A stretch of 64,000 bases of DNA from Nioella sp965215655 (GCF_965215655.1 NZ_OZ244111.1:3782001-3846000); one strand, 5' to 3'. Positions 24,562-33,860 are shown, numbered from the stretch's first letter. The notes: generated from the letters alone by a model not told the origin. Made by a program: numbers and translations.

Positions 24562-26133
24562 TTATTCGATCACCACATTGGTCGGACGCGTGTATTCGTC
24601 CGTCCGCGGGATGTACCGAAGTCCGGCACGCGTGGCCCAGGTGTTCACCTGGAAATGCGTCGGGATCAGCCCGATTTCACGCATGGCGATTTCCGTGGCC
24701 CGCGCCAGCAAATCCTGGCGAAGATCGTCATCAACGGTGTTCAGCGCCAGTTGCAGGGTTGCGTCGAACGCGGCGCTCGAATAGCGGCCACGGTTTGTCC
24801 GGCCAAGGCCCGTATCGTCGTCACGCGTGTGCAACAGCGCGCGCAGCGGCGAAGAGGCTTCACCGGTGCCCGATCCCCAGCCAACCAGCATCAAGGAGAA
24901 CTCGGATCCGTTCTCGTCCCCTGTCGCCCGGCCGAAATAGACCGACCGCGGCATGGTTTCGACTTCGGTCTGAATGCCGACACGGGTCAGCATCTGCGCG
25001 ATTGCCTGGGCGATCTGCTCATCGTTGATGTACCGGTCGTTCGGGCCGTGGATCGTCAGGCGGAAGCCGTCCGGATACCCGGCCTCGGCCAGCAGTTCAC
25101 GCGCACCTTCCGGGTCGTATTCCGGCACCTCGATATTGTCGGAGACACCGAAGAATCCTTCCGGCAGCACCTGCCCGGCGGGGATCGCGATGCCCTCCAT
25201 CACCTCTTCAACGATGGTTTCGCGGTCGATCGCCATGGAAATGGCGCGCCGCACCCTCACGTCCTGAAACGGATTGAAGATCTGGTTGCCATCATTGTCG
25301 GTCACGAAGGGGGAATAGACCCGGCGGCTATCGATATGCAGGTAGATCACCCGGTTCGACACGCCCTGGCTGAGAACGATGTCCTCGTTGCCTTCAAGCG
25401 TTTCGATGTCAGATGTCGGCACACCCGAGATCACATCGACATCACCCGCCAAAAGCGCCGCGACGCGCGCCGCGTCAGAGCTGATGGGACGGTAGGTGAC
25501 GGTATCAAATTGCGGAGCGCCACCCCAATAGTCGGGATTGGCTTCCAGCACGATGCTTTCACCCGGCGTGTAGCTGACAAAGCGGTACGGGCCGGTTCCG
25601 ATGCTGGCCGGGCCGGCGTTGAACTCTTCCGTTGTCGCCTCGGGATTTTCCGAACTGATGATCTGAATGGTGGACAGGTCGATCGGAAGCAGCGGATAGG
25701 GACCATTGGTGCGGAACTGAATGGTATGATCATCAACAACGATGATCTCGGCGATGCCCGCAGTGTAGGTCGCGAAAGACGACGGGCTGTTGGGCACGTT
25801 CGGCACACGCTCGTAGCTGAACACCACGTCTTCGGCGGTGAAGGCAGAGCCGTCGTGGAAGGTCACGCCTTCACGAAGCTGAAACTCCCAGACATCATCT
25901 GCGATCGGCCCCCACTCGACGGCAAGGCCCGGCCCAAGCTGCTGGTTGCTGTCCTGATGCAGAAGGCGATCGTAGATCAGCCCCACGATCTGGTTGTTAT
26001 TGCCGGTGTTATGGTAGTGCGGGTCCATGGCCGTGACCTCGGACGCCACCGCAATCGTAATATCTTCGGCATGGGCGATTGTGCCCAAAACCATCCCCGC
26101 CGCAAGCGTTGCGGCAGACAATGACTTCCACAT
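24562..26133 (-). CDS. Peptide-type ABC importer, periplasmic binding protein (SBP family 5)
   Basis: A 523-residue protein. The signal peptide MWKSLSAATLAAGMVLGTIAH ends near AHA, then EDITIAVASEVTAMDPHYHN begins the mature part, a typical DppA/OppA N terminus. Family motifs YDRLLHQDSN, VTFHDGSAFTAEDVVFSYER and DVRVRRAISMAIDRETI are present. It captures the transported molecule in the periplasm. Neighbours suggest a peptide or N-acyl amino acid ligand; the exact ligand is unknown. Confidence 0.93.
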   Translation of the reverse strand: MWKSLSAATLAAGMVLGTIAHAEDITIAVASEVTAMDPHYHNTGNNNQIVGLIYDRLLHQDSNQQLGPGLAVEWGPIADDVWEFQLREGVTFHDGSAFTAEDVVFSYERVPNVPNSPSSFATYTAGIAEIIVVDDHTIQFRTNGPYPLLPIDLSTIQIISSENPEATTEEFNAGPASIGTGPYRFVSYTPGESIVLEANPDYWGGAPQFDTVTYRPISSDAARVAALLAGDVDVISGVPTSDIETLEGNEDIVLSQGVSNRVIYLHIDSRRVYSPFVTDNDGNQIFNPFQDVRVRRAISMAIDRETIVEEVMEGIAIPAGQVLPEGFFGVSDNIEVPEYDPEGARELLAEAGYPDGFRLTIHGPNDRYINDEQIAQAIAQMLTRVGIQTEVETMPRSVYFGRATGDENGSEFSLMLVGWGSGTGEASSPLRALLHTRDDDTGLGRTNRGRYSSAAFDATLQLALNTVDDDLRQDLLARATEIAMREIGLIPTHFQVNTWATRAGLRYIPRTDEYTRPTNVVIE

Positions 26134-26318
26134 TGCATTTACTCCCTGTTTTCAACGGTTCGATGCCTTTTTCGAGGAGTGCTCTTGGGGGCACCTTTTT
26201 TCAGGCATGGTTCACGTTAGACGCAATTTTCCGGATACGGGTAGCATTTTTTTCCCTTCGACTGATGCAAGGCAGCAGGAAACCGGATCAATAGAAGGGC
26301 TTGACGTAGCCGGACAGG

Positions 26319-27776
26319 CTATGGTCGCGCGTGTTTATAGGGAAGTTTGGATATATCCGCCGGCCCGTAATCCGCTGTGTCGATGATGACGATTGCGGCG
26401 GCGAAGCCGTCCCAGGCGGCCCGAAAATGCGTTTTTGACCGTAGCAGGACGATGTCGAAAGCCATGGGATCGAGATCGAATTGCACGAACGGGTCAAAGT
26501 CGATCGCACTTTGTGACAGGCTCGTGATACTGATCTTCATACCGCCCACATCCAGCAGAACGCTGTCGCCCAGGCGAACTTCACTACCCGACCGCATCTC
26601 TCCGGTGCCGCGATATCTGAAATCCCGCTTCACGGCATCGACCCGCGCCGTCACGCGGACCGGACCGCCAGCTTTCGGGGCGGAATGTCCCCCAAGGCAC
26701 AGCGCAACCTCCTCGCCCTGACCGGCCGCGATGGCCTCTGCCACCGACCCCGGATCCCAGAGGAAGGGCACCGCAATCCGCATCCGGTCGGTAAGGGCCA
26801 GCAAGTGGCGCAACCCATGGGTGCTGTCATTTGCACGGTCTGCATGTTCCAGGATGACAACCGGACGATCAGACCCGCCCGCGATGGCACACGCTTTTTC
26901 AATGCCCTCTTCCAACCCATAGACAGGAACGGGCGCGGCAAGGGCCTGCCTGTGATGATCGACCTGATCCGAAAGGTCGTCTGCCAGGGCCTGCGCCTGT
27001 TCCCCTGCTCCATCGACGACCGCAACGACAGATGCCCCGCAATTGGGAACATCCGCATAGGCAAACCCGGCAAAGAGCGACACGTCCCGATATCCGGCGG
27101 CGGCGTCAGAGGCACGTTTTGCCCTCTCGACAAGGCCCTTGAGGGGGACAAGATCCGTTGCGGAGAAGATGGACGGCAGGATCAACCCGGGCCTGGCCAA
27201 TGCCATGGCGGGGCGAATTTCGCCCCTGAGGGTCTTCAACAGGCATCGCGCCGCGCGTTCGCCCGTAGCCCCCATGTCAATGTGAGGAGAGTACCGATAG
27301 CCGAACGCCGCGGTCGCCCCCGCGATAGATTTCGCGTCCAGATTGGCATGGTAATCGAGTGCAACCATGATCGGCATATCCGGTCCGGCAGCCTTGCGGA
27401 TCGCATCGAGGGTGCGCGCGTCCGGGTCCAATTCGTCCTGGGTGACCATCGCCCCGTGCAGATGCAACAGCACCCCATCAACACTGCCCCGAACCGCGCC
27501 GATGCCGTCCACGATTTCCTGACGATAGGCCGCAACCGCCGCCTGATCGGCAAGCCCTGCGGCCCCGCCATCGGCATGCAGGATCGGGACGGCCTCCGCC
27601 CCGGCCGCGTCAAGGGTCCTCAGGAAGCCTCCCATGACGGTGTTGGAGTTGTGAAAGGTCTCGACAAGATCCGGGCCGCGCTTGGTTCCCGCCTCGAAAA
27701 CCTCATGATCGGTGACATGGGGCAGGAAGGTCGCGCATTCCATATGCAGCCCGGCTAGGGCGATACGATAGCTCAT
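26319..27776 (-). CDS. M81-family metallopeptidase (MlrC-like), paralogue 1
   Basis: A 485-residue protein of the MlrC family, known from microcystinase C, which cleaves linearised microcystin or its Adda-containing fragments. The N-terminal domain has LLHLHGAMVTQDELDPD. The presumed metal-binding motifs are ALDYHANLD (D-x-H near residue 142) and GYRYSPHIDMGATGE (His near 165). The C-terminal domain has VILEHADRANDSTHG and PFLWDPGSVAEAI. It overlaps its paralogue by ATGA and lies 185 bases upstream of the binding-protein gene. Confidence 0.88.
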   Translation of the reverse strand: MSYRIALAGLHMECATFLPHVTDHEVFEAGTKRGPDLVETFHNSNTVMGGFLRTLDAAGAEAVPILHADGGAAGLADQAAVAAYRQEIVDGIGAVRGSVDGVLLHLHGAMVTQDELDPDARTLDAIRKAAGPDMPIMVALDYHANLDAKSIAGATAAFGYRYSPHIDMGATGERAARCLLKTLRGEIRPAMALARPGLILPSIFSATDLVPLKGLVERAKRASDAAAGYRDVSLFAGFAYADVPNCGASVVAVVDGAGEQAQALADDLSDQVDHHRQALAAPVPVYGLEEGIEKACAIAGGSDRPVVILEHADRANDSTHGLRHLLALTDRMRIAVPFLWDPGSVAEAIAAGQGEEVALCLGGHSAPKAGGPVRVTARVDAVKRDFRYRGTGEMRSGSEVRLGDSVLLDVGGMKISITSLSQSAIDFDPFVQFDLDPMAFDIVLLRSKTHFRAAWDGFAAAIVIIDTADYGPADISKLPYKHARP

Positions 27777-29320
27777 GGCAACAGCTCCTGGGCTTCGAGA
27801 TACGGGATGGCCCAGTCAGGCGGTGACCAGACGGCGTCAGCATCAAGCGGATAGACCGGGCGTGGCAATCCCCTGAATTTGAAGTTGCTCAGTACCGGGC
27901 TGGTCAGACCCGTCGTGTCCACTTCAAGCACCTGTTCCGGCGTGAAAAACTCGTCGAACCCCGCGCGGAAATGGCCGCGGCTTTTGACGACCAGGGCCCG
28001 AAAATCCCTTGGATCAAGCCCGAGATGCTCGAAATAGATCGGATCGGCGCATTGCTTGCGGTTGCTGGCGACAACCACGGTCACGCCCTCGATGCTCAAG
28101 GCAGCTGTCGGCCCCAGATCCACGCGCCGGCCAGCGACGAGCCCGCGCCGTCCAACAACGCATCCGTCACTCAGGGCAGCCACCTGCGCTTCGGCGGAGA
28201 ACGGCACTCCGAATCCGTTGGACCCGCCGCGCAGGAACCGTGCGGTGAACCTCGCGCCTATCCCGGCAGAGGCAGCTTCAGCCGCGAGGTCAGCGTCGAT
28301 GAAAAGTCCATAAAGCACGTCATCGGCCCGCGCTGCGATCAAGGCCTGCAAGAGATCACTGGATGTCCCGAGGCCGCCACCGCCGGGATTGTCACCAGCA
28401 TCCGACAGGATCCATCGCGCGCCATCCGCAGCGGTGACCGCTTGAATGGCCTCCGTGATTGATGTCAGGCTCCGTGTGAACCGGTGCCTTTCGGCCCAAA
28501 GCTGCCCGGCAAGCCGTGCGGTCTCGCGTTCGGCAACGGTTCGATCCGTCGCCGTGACAAGAACAGCCACACCGTTGTCGGGCGTATCGCTATAGACAAA
28601 CCCGCCAAGCACGGTGGCATTCGCGACAATCCCATGAGCATCCGTAAGGCGGGCCGCTTCCCGGACCTGTTCGGCATAGGGCCCCGAACCATCTGTCAGC
28701 AAGGTCACGCTGGCCGGTGTCAATGGCAGGCGCAAATGGCGCATGTGGAACCTGGTTCCCTTGATCATGCGGGAAAGGATGATCGCGGCCTCTCTTGCAA
28801 CCTGTGCCTGATCGACATGGGGATTGGTGCGGTAGCCAATCAGGCAATTGGCGGCACGGACCATCCTGTCGGAAAGGTTCGCATGAAGATCAAGCGTCGC
28901 GACGACAGGCACATGCGGCCCGACGGCCTCGCGAACGACCTCTAGCAAAGCGCCATCAGGGTCGAGAGTCTCCGCGCCGACCATCGCGCCATGGCTGGCA
29001 ACATAAACCCCGTCAATCGGCTCGAGGTCAGCCAATCGACCACGTACCATGCCCAGGACAGTACGCAGCACGTCTTCGTCCAACGGACCGCCTGGCTCTG
29101 CACCAGCCACAAGAACGGGCAGCAGCTCCGCATGCAAATGGCTGCAAACCTCCTCCAGAAACGCCGGAATCTCAGCCCCCTGCCGCGGCGCATCGCTGGC
29201 GGCATCGGTCAGGATCTCCTGACCCACAAGCCATGTTCGACGGTCAAAATCAGCGCGATGCGTCCTCGGCGCGAACCGGTTGCTTTCGAGGAGAAAGCCC
29301 AAAACGGCGATCCTGGCCAT
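27773..29320 (-). CDS. M81-family metallopeptidase (MlrC-like), paralogue 2
   Basis: A 515-residue protein from ATG 29320 (MARIAVLGFLLESNRF); a GTG at 29335 is an alternative start. It shares the family plan with the next gene: ASHGAMVGAETLDPDG, TLDLHANLSD and GYRTNPHVDQAQ keep the D-x-H and P-H-V-D metal motifs. The C-terminal ILSDAGDNPGGGGLG is a common MlrC signature. The two paralogues differ widely, so they are not a recent duplication and may have distinct substrates or form a heteromer. First gene of the minus operon; the promoter should lie in 29321-29567. Confidence 0.88.
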   Translation of the reverse strand: MARIAVLGFLLESNRFAPRTHRADFDRRTWLVGQEILTDAASDAPRQGAEIPAFLEEVCSHLHAELLPVLVAGAEPGGPLDEDVLRTVLGMVRGRLADLEPIDGVYVASHGAMVGAETLDPDGALLEVVREAVGPHVPVVATLDLHANLSDRMVRAANCLIGYRTNPHVDQAQVAREAAIILSRMIKGTRFHMRHLRLPLTPASVTLLTDGSGPYAEQVREAARLTDAHGIVANATVLGGFVYSDTPDNGVAVLVTATDRTVAERETARLAGQLWAERHRFTRSLTSITEAIQAVTAADGARWILSDAGDNPGGGGLGTSSDLLQALIAARADDVLYGLFIDADLAAEAASAGIGARFTARFLRGGSNGFGVPFSAEAQVAALSDGCVVGRRGLVAGRRVDLGPTAALSIEGVTVVVASNRKQCADPIYFEHLGLDPRDFRALVVKSRGHFRAGFDEFFTPEQVLEVDTTGLTSPVLSNFKFRGLPRPVYPLDADAVWSPPDWAIPYLEAQELLP

Positions 29321-29567
29321 GGCGGCTACCGGCACTTGCGAGACTGAAACCGTAGTCTATGCGCACAAAGCGCGTCAGTCGAGCCTTTCGGATCTGTCGC
29401 GCTGTGCATGTGCCGACGATCCCAAGCGCATGACTTACGCGTGACGAATGCGCGACTCGGTAGGTTGCAATTCAGTCACATCTATGGAGCGGGCGCTTGG
29501 TTTTACTGGCGTCCAGGCACGGCCGCGCAAACGACAAACATGGTCTACACGGCATTGACCTACATGA
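29321..29567. other. Intergenic region left of the island, resembling the sequence next to the right attachment site
   Basis: No gene is seen. Bases of about 29445-29502 (CGAATGCGCGACTCGGT, GTTGCAATTC, TATGGAGC, GGCGCTTG) match 46370-46426 closely, at a similar distance from the attachment repeats. It must also contain the promoter of the minus operon starting at 29320. The shared flank is longer than the attachment repeat alone needs. Confidence 0.6.
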
Positions 29568-29619
29568 ATTTCAGTGGTGAGCCGTTCAGGATTCGAACCT
29601 GCGACCCACTGATTAAAAG
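29568..29619. repeat. Left attachment-site repeat (duplicated 3' end of tRNA-Lys)
   Basis: 52 bases equal to 46505-46556 except T29585 for G46522. It contains the T-arm and anticodon-loop part of tRNA-Lys on the minus strand (GGATTCGAACCTGCGACCC, then CACTGATTAAAAG) but lacks the 5' half of the tRNA. This is the classic trace of tyrosine-integrase insertion into a tRNA 3' end. Confidence 0.9.
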
Positions 29620-29782
29620 CCGCTCTAGTAGCGCTTCGCCCACTTGCGCCAGACTGCGCTAACTTACTGAATCTTTTCAGGTATTATTGACGCGCGCCAC
29701 GCCTCGGCTCTACCCCTTACGCCACGATTTGCTCCCACGGTCTTCCACTATGATTCCATGGAACCGGGGATAAGGAGGGACC

Positions 29783-30973
29783 ATGCCGAGGCTAACAAAA
29801 CGCTCCGTCGATGCGCTCAAGGCGAAATCCAAGGATTACTTCATCTGGGATTCTTTCCTGGTCGGCTTCGGTGTCCGCGTCCTCAAATCAGGGGCGAAGA
29901 CCTACCAAGTGCAATATCGCAAGGGTGGCAGAACGCGGCGCTCATCTATCGGCAGGCATGGTGTTGTGACGGTTCAGCAAGCGCGAACGACCGCGAAGGA
30001 AATGCTCGGCCAGGTTGCGGGCGGGCTTGATCCAATCGAGGAAATCGCGCTGGAGAGAATGGCCCCCTGTGTCGCCGATCTGTGCGACCGTTTCATTGAC
30101 GTTCATGTCGATTTGCATCTGAAACCATCAACGGCACGGGACTACCGTTCCACGATCCGCCGCATGATCAAGCCAGCCCTCGGGCGGTTTAAGGTTGCCG
30201 ATGTGGCCCGTAAGGACATTGCGAACCTCCACTACGCACACCGCGAAACGCCGATTCAGGCAAACCGGATGCTCTCGGTCCTGTCCAAGCTCTTCAACAT
30301 GGCGGAGCTTTGGGGACTGCGCCTCGACGGCACCAACCCGTGCCGTCATGTTCCGAAATACAAAGAGAACAAGCGCGAGCGGTATCTATCCCATGAGGAA
30401 ATCCAACGCCTTGGCGACGTGCTTCAGCGTTGCGAGGATGACGGTGCAGAAACTCCTCACGTGGCCACGGCATTCCGACTGCTTCTGCTCACCGGTTGCC
30501 GCGTTTCTGAAATCCAAACCGCTCGTTGGGACTATGTGACGGATCGCGGCTTGGAATTGCCCGACAGCAAGGTCGGCAGGCGGTGCATCCCCCTACCAGG
30601 CGCAGCCCGTACCCTTCTCAGCAAGCTTCCTCGCACCGCCGGACATCCGTACATTATCGAAGGAAGATTCCCCGATGCACCAATCACCGATCTACAGCGT
30701 CCCTGGCGGCGCATCCGGTCGAAAGCTGGTCTCTATGACGTTCGTATTCACGACTTGCGGCATACCTATGCGTCGGTGGCTGTTTCAGGCGGGATGCCGA
30801 TTCAGATGGTTGGAAGGCTTCTAGGCCATACGCAGCTACAGACCGCATTGCGATACGCACACCTTGCAGACGATCCGATCCGCGCAGCGGCAGAAGAAAA
30901 CAGCGCCGTAATCTTTGCCAATCTCGCAAAGGGCGCGCCTCCGTCGCATGGGCATCTACGGGTTGTTAAGTAG
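29783..30973 (+). CDS. Tyrosine-type site-specific integrase
   Basis: A 396-residue phage-type integrase after the ribosome site AAGGAGGGA. An N-terminal arm-binding domain of the DUF4102 type begins MPRLTKRSVDALKAK. Catalytic residues: Arg in LLTGCRVSEIQTARW near 235, HDLRHTYASVAV (His-x-x-Arg-His) near 325 and the nucleophile Tyr in LQTALRYAHLADD near 360. It should recombine the tRNA-Lys 3' end with the element. All catalytic motifs are intact, so the island may still be excisable. Confidence 0.95.
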   Translation: MPRLTKRSVDALKAKSKDYFIWDSFLVGFGVRVLKSGAKTYQVQYRKGGRTRRSSIGRHGVVTVQQARTTAKEMLGQVAGGLDPIEEIALERMAPCVADLCDRFIDVHVDLHLKPSTARDYRSTIRRMIKPALGRFKVADVARKDIANLHYAHRETPIQANRMLSVLSKLFNMAELWGLRLDGTNPCRHVPKYKENKRERYLSHEEIQRLGDVLQRCEDDGAETPHVATAFRLLLLTGCRVSEIQTARWDYVTDRGLELPDSKVGRRCIPLPGAARTLLSKLPRTAGHPYIIEGRFPDAPITDLQRPWRRIRSKAGLYDVRIHDLRHTYASVAVSGGMPIQMVGRLLGHTQLQTALRYAHLADDPIRAAAEENSAVIFANLAKGAPPSHGHLRVVK

Positions 30974-31004
30974 GCTGAATAAAGTTTGGTATGTGAGGTT
31001 ACAT

Positions 31005-31844
31005 ATGGATTTGGAAACCGCTTTGGCTCAAGTTGTTGCGGGTCTCGTTGATGGCGACCCGAACGCCAATGGCCCTTTCACAAAAGAAAAAATTGGCATC
31101 CTCGCTGACAAGTACTCGCTGCCAAACGAAAATCTAGATGAAGTGCGATATCTGCTCAACATTGGTGCGCGCTCTCACAAAGCGGAAAGAGCGTGGCTAG
31201 CACAGAACTTCAAGAAAGCACGTTCGCAGATAAAGACGATCTCGAAACGCTGCATCAAGCTTCAGGAAGCTCTGAGCGACCTGGATGACGACACCCTCTG
31301 CATTCTTGAACTAGCAGGATTGGCTCAAGGATTCGCCCAGTCAGACGAAATCATGGGGCTCATTAATCGTCCCACTGTAGCAGCAGGCCCGCGCATTGTA
31401 CGGAACACACAACACAGCGGCGACGAAATTGGTTGGGCGCTTGATCATCCTTCTGCCGGGACCATCAGTTTCGAGGAGATCAAGACTCTGCTCACGCATA
31501 TCGATGAAGCCGCAAAAGGATCGCTTAAGGCGGCGCGCGAAGGCAAAAGGGGTAAGCCAGAAGATGACGCGCTGCTCGACCTCTTCCTGATCGCGTACCA
31601 GATATGGGTCAACTACGTCGATCAGTCCTTCACGCTTGTTTGGGCTGAGAAGACTTGGGAGCCGGAAACAGCCGCTGCTCAATGGTGTGTGGACATTGCA
31701 CGCTTGGTCGATCCCGAAGCCACATTGGAAAGCATTGATACTGTTTCGCGAAAGGCGCGCGAAAGGTCGATCAAAATCAGTTCTTTGGAAGAAATACAGG
31801 CTTTTGCGAACAATTACGCCAAACGCGCTGGCTGGGCAGATTAG
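31005..31844 (+). CDS. Hypothetical protein of the integrative element
   Basis: A 279-residue soluble protein from ATG 31005, which follows GTGAGGT; a longer reading would overlap the integrase. It is helical by composition, with LDEVRYLLNIGARSHKAERAW and KKARSQIKTISKRCIKLQEAL as possible amphipathic helices. No signal peptide, membrane segment or catalytic motif is seen. It lies between the integrase and the HTH gene, in the position where small integrative elements often carry cargo genes. Function unknown. Confidence 0.65.
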   Translation: MDLETALAQVVAGLVDGDPNANGPFTKEKIGILADKYSLPNENLDEVRYLLNIGARSHKAERAWLAQNFKKARSQIKTISKRCIKLQEALSDLDDDTLCILELAGLAQGFAQSDEIMGLINRPTVAAGPRIVRNTQHSGDEIGWALDHPSAGTISFEEIKTLLTHIDEAAKGSLKAAREGKRGKPEDDALLDLFLIAYQIWVNYVDQSFTLVWAEKTWEPETAAAQWCVDIARLVDPEATLESIDTVSRKARERSIKISSLEEIQAFANNYAKRAGWAD

Positions 31845-31892
31845 CCGAAGCAGGCGTAGATCATCCTCATCGGACGAACCGAAGAGGATGAG

Positions 31893-32111
31893 ATGCAAAC
31901 CCTGTCTGAAATTGCTGAATGTCAAAGCCCTCCGTTTTGGAACGAACAGCAGGTGGCGGACTTTCTCTGCCAATCCGTCCGCACGATCCAGAAGTGGCGA
32001 GTGAAAGGCTCTGGCCCCTGCTTCTACAAGTTCGGGCAGTCCGTTCGCTATCGCAGCGATGAAGTCATCGCGTGGGCGCATGACCGACGTAAAACACACA
32101 CCTCTCAATGA
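31893..32111 (+). CDS. AlpA/excisionase-like helix-turn-helix protein
   Basis: 72 residues after the ribosome site GAGGATGAG. WNEQQVADFLCQSVRTIQKWRVKG is a MerR/AlpA-type winged helix recognition segment (cut here: the helices are EQQVADFL and VRTIQKWRV). It ends with FYKFGQSVRYRSDEVIAWA. Such proteins act as excisionases or activators of integrase in tRNA-integrated elements. Position between integrase and Rep supports a directionality or control role. Confidence 0.8.
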   Translation: MQTLSEIAECQSPPFWNEQQVADFLCQSVRTIQKWRVKGSGPCFYKFGQSVRYRSDEVIAWAHDRRKTHTSQ

Positions 32112-32144
32112 CCCTGAAACCGAAACCCAACGCGAGGCCAGCCG

Positions 32145-32246
32145 TCCACGCGCGCGCTGCGCTGCCTTCAGGTAGCGAGCGCGGCGCGCGGGTGGGCGGG
32201 TGGCCGACCGCCACGCGGCAAAGGGGGGTCTTTGTAGCACCCCCCT
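32145..32246. promoter_or_regulatory. Strong inverted repeats upstream of the Rep-like gene, candidate replication origin
   Basis: Two secondary structures are seen: a long G+C stem around CGCTGCC-TTCA-GGTAGCG (about 32150-32190) and AGGGGGGT (32222-32229) with ACCCCCCT (32239-32246), a perfect 8-bp stem with a 9-base loop. They lie 23-120 bases before the Rep start. Rolling-circle initiators often nick at such structured sites next to their gene. A simple attenuator is the alternative. Confidence 0.4.
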
Positions 32247-32268
32247 CTAGAAATACATGGAGTAGAAA

Positions 32269-33423
32269 ATGACGATTATTCACACAGGCTTCGATGGCAT
32301 TGACCTGGCGCTAAAAACCACGGTTCCGATTGAGTTGGTCGAATTCCTGGAAGAAGGAAAGGCCACGGCGCAGGAGCTGATGTCAGATGTCTGGGGCACC
32401 TATGCTGGGCTCGACATCCAGACGGGCCAAAGCGGCAAGCGCGGTGGGTACGCTGTCACATTTCGGGTTTATGAGTTCGGGGCCACCTGGTTCGCCAAAA
32501 AGCCCAGGGCGTCGGATCCCTGGGGTCTCTACGTCTCCATCGGGTCACGCGAGCTGGCGTTGAATGGTCTGGACCGGACGCGGCAGAAGCTTAATGCTCT
32601 GTTGGTCCAGCTCGGGTTTCAGCTTCCGCACGATGGCGTCAGCATCAACCGGGTTGATTTCGCGGTGGATATCCTGGCACCCGGCTTCGTCCTCGATCCC
32701 GATGCCTTCGTGTTTCATTCCCGTGCCAACCGGAAAGCGATTTCCGAGTTTGAAACGGTAGAGACGAACGGACATTCCGGGCGCACAACATCCGTCACCA
32801 TCGGCAAGATGCCCGGTCGGCAAGTCATCGTCTATGACAAGCGGGAAGAGGTCCTGAAGCGCCGCAAGCAAGAGTGGCCAATGATCTGGAACGCGAACCT
32901 TAAGGCGGGTGGCCTCGACCCTTTGGATCTGTCAGATCGTACCACATGCCAAGTTTGGCGGATCGAGCTGCGCCTAGGAAAAGAAGCCCTACGAAACCGC
33001 AAGGACATTCGGGGATGGGGATCGCTGCACGAGCATCTGCAAGCCGAGATGGATCAACTCGCCCAGGACGTGACGCTGACAGTGCCTTCAACAGACAGCA
33101 ACCGCTCGCGCTGGTGTTGCCACCCAATCTGGTCGACCACTCAGGATACCGTCGCAACACGCCTGTTCGAGCATGTTAGCACAGTGCCCCCAGAAGCTGT
33201 ACGAGAGCTGGACCTCAAGGAAAAGCAGCTAGACCTTCTCAAGCTTATCGTCGCGAACTCCGTGACGCTGGCCTTCTTGGAAGGCCTTGGGCCCGACGAC
33301 TTTGAAGACTTTACAGAAACCTTGCCGGACATGATCTTTGGTTATCTCGACCAACACCCGCGCGGAATTAAGGAACGATTCCGAGGTGCGGCAACGAAGT
33401 ATAGTGGGATTGTGGCCAGGTAG
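32269..33423 (+). CDS. Replication initiation protein-like (Rep_trans type)
   Basis: A 384-residue protein. It shows the pattern of Rep_trans/RstA-like initiators: INRVDFAVDIL near residue 125, QVIVYDKREEVLKRRK near 185 with the candidate Tyr-Asp-Lys site, and VWRIELRLGKEALRNRKD near 230. These proteins nick DNA to start rolling-circle replication of plasmids and filamentous phage. In this element it could drive replication of the excised circle. The assignment is by motif pattern only; a related function in conjugation is possible. Confidence 0.6.
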   Translation: MTIIHTGFDGIDLALKTTVPIELVEFLEEGKATAQELMSDVWGTYAGLDIQTGQSGKRGGYAVTFRVYEFGATWFAKKPRASDPWGLYVSIGSRELALNGLDRTRQKLNALLVQLGFQLPHDGVSINRVDFAVDILAPGFVLDPDAFVFHSRANRKAISEFETVETNGHSGRTTSVTIGKMPGRQVIVYDKREEVLKRRKQEWPMIWNANLKAGGLDPLDLSDRTTCQVWRIELRLGKEALRNRKDIRGWGSLHEHLQAEMDQLAQDVTLTVPSTDSNRSRWCCHPIWSTTQDTVATRLFEHVSTVPPEAVRELDLKEKQLDLLKLIVANSVTLAFLEGLGPDDFEDFTETLPDMIFGYLDQHPRGIKERFRGAATKYSGIVAR

Positions 33424-33499
33424 ACGTGTGCAGATTAGCAACTAGCAGTCTTTGCAACTTTGGGTACTCTGGGCAGTTATGACGGCGTATTCCGAGCAC

Positions 33500-33852
33500 C
33501 TCCCCGAAAAGCGGACAGTGACGGCAGCTACAGCATAGCGTTTTCTGGTCTCCAAGAACGAGGAGATCAGAACATGTCGAAACGCAGGAACCATGACGCG
33601 GGCTTCAAGGGCATGTATCTTGACAACATCTTCATCGAACGCCTCTGGCGATCCCTGAAGTATGAGTGCGCCTATCTGCACGCCGTGGAAACCGGCTCGC
33701 AGGCTAAGGCCGGGGTTGGCCAGTGGATCACCTTCTACAACCACCAGCGGCCCCACGCCGCCCTCCGTGGTCTAGTTCAACCAGATCGATACCGACCAGC
33801 AGGGGCAGTAAGTAGCTTACGTCATCCCGGACACTGTCCAAGCGATGGGGAG
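33500..33852 (+). mobile_element. Internally deleted IS3-family element with terminal inverted repeats
   Basis: The ends are CTCCCC-N7-GGACAGTG (33500-33520) and its inverted match CACTGTCC-N7-GGGGAG (33832-33852). Only about 353 bases remain, against 1.2-1.4 kb for a full IS3 element. The right end abuts the decayed integrase fragment at 33861, so the element may have landed beside or inside a former integrase gene. Confidence 0.7.
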
Positions 33853-33855
33853 TAG
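33574..33855 (+). pseudogene. IS3 transposase remnant, orfA start fused to orfB end
   Basis: The frame starts MSKRRNHDAGFK, the usual start of an IS3 orfA, and passes directly into YLDNIFIERLWRSLKYE then VGQWITFYNHQRPHAALRG. The latter is the end of the rve integrase domain with the last catalytic Glu (in FIERLWRSLKYE). About 300 codons between are missing, including the first two Asp of the DDE triad. The frame runs on through the right inverted repeat. Not active by itself. Confidence 0.85.
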
Positions 33856-33860
33856 CTCAT

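Noticed and set aside
24655..26124. Long open frame on + opposite the peptide-binding protein gene
   Set aside because: It is antisense to a clear SBP family 5 gene with signal peptide and family motifs; its translation is rich in His/Arg/Asp and shows no domain. High G+C makes such antisense frames common.
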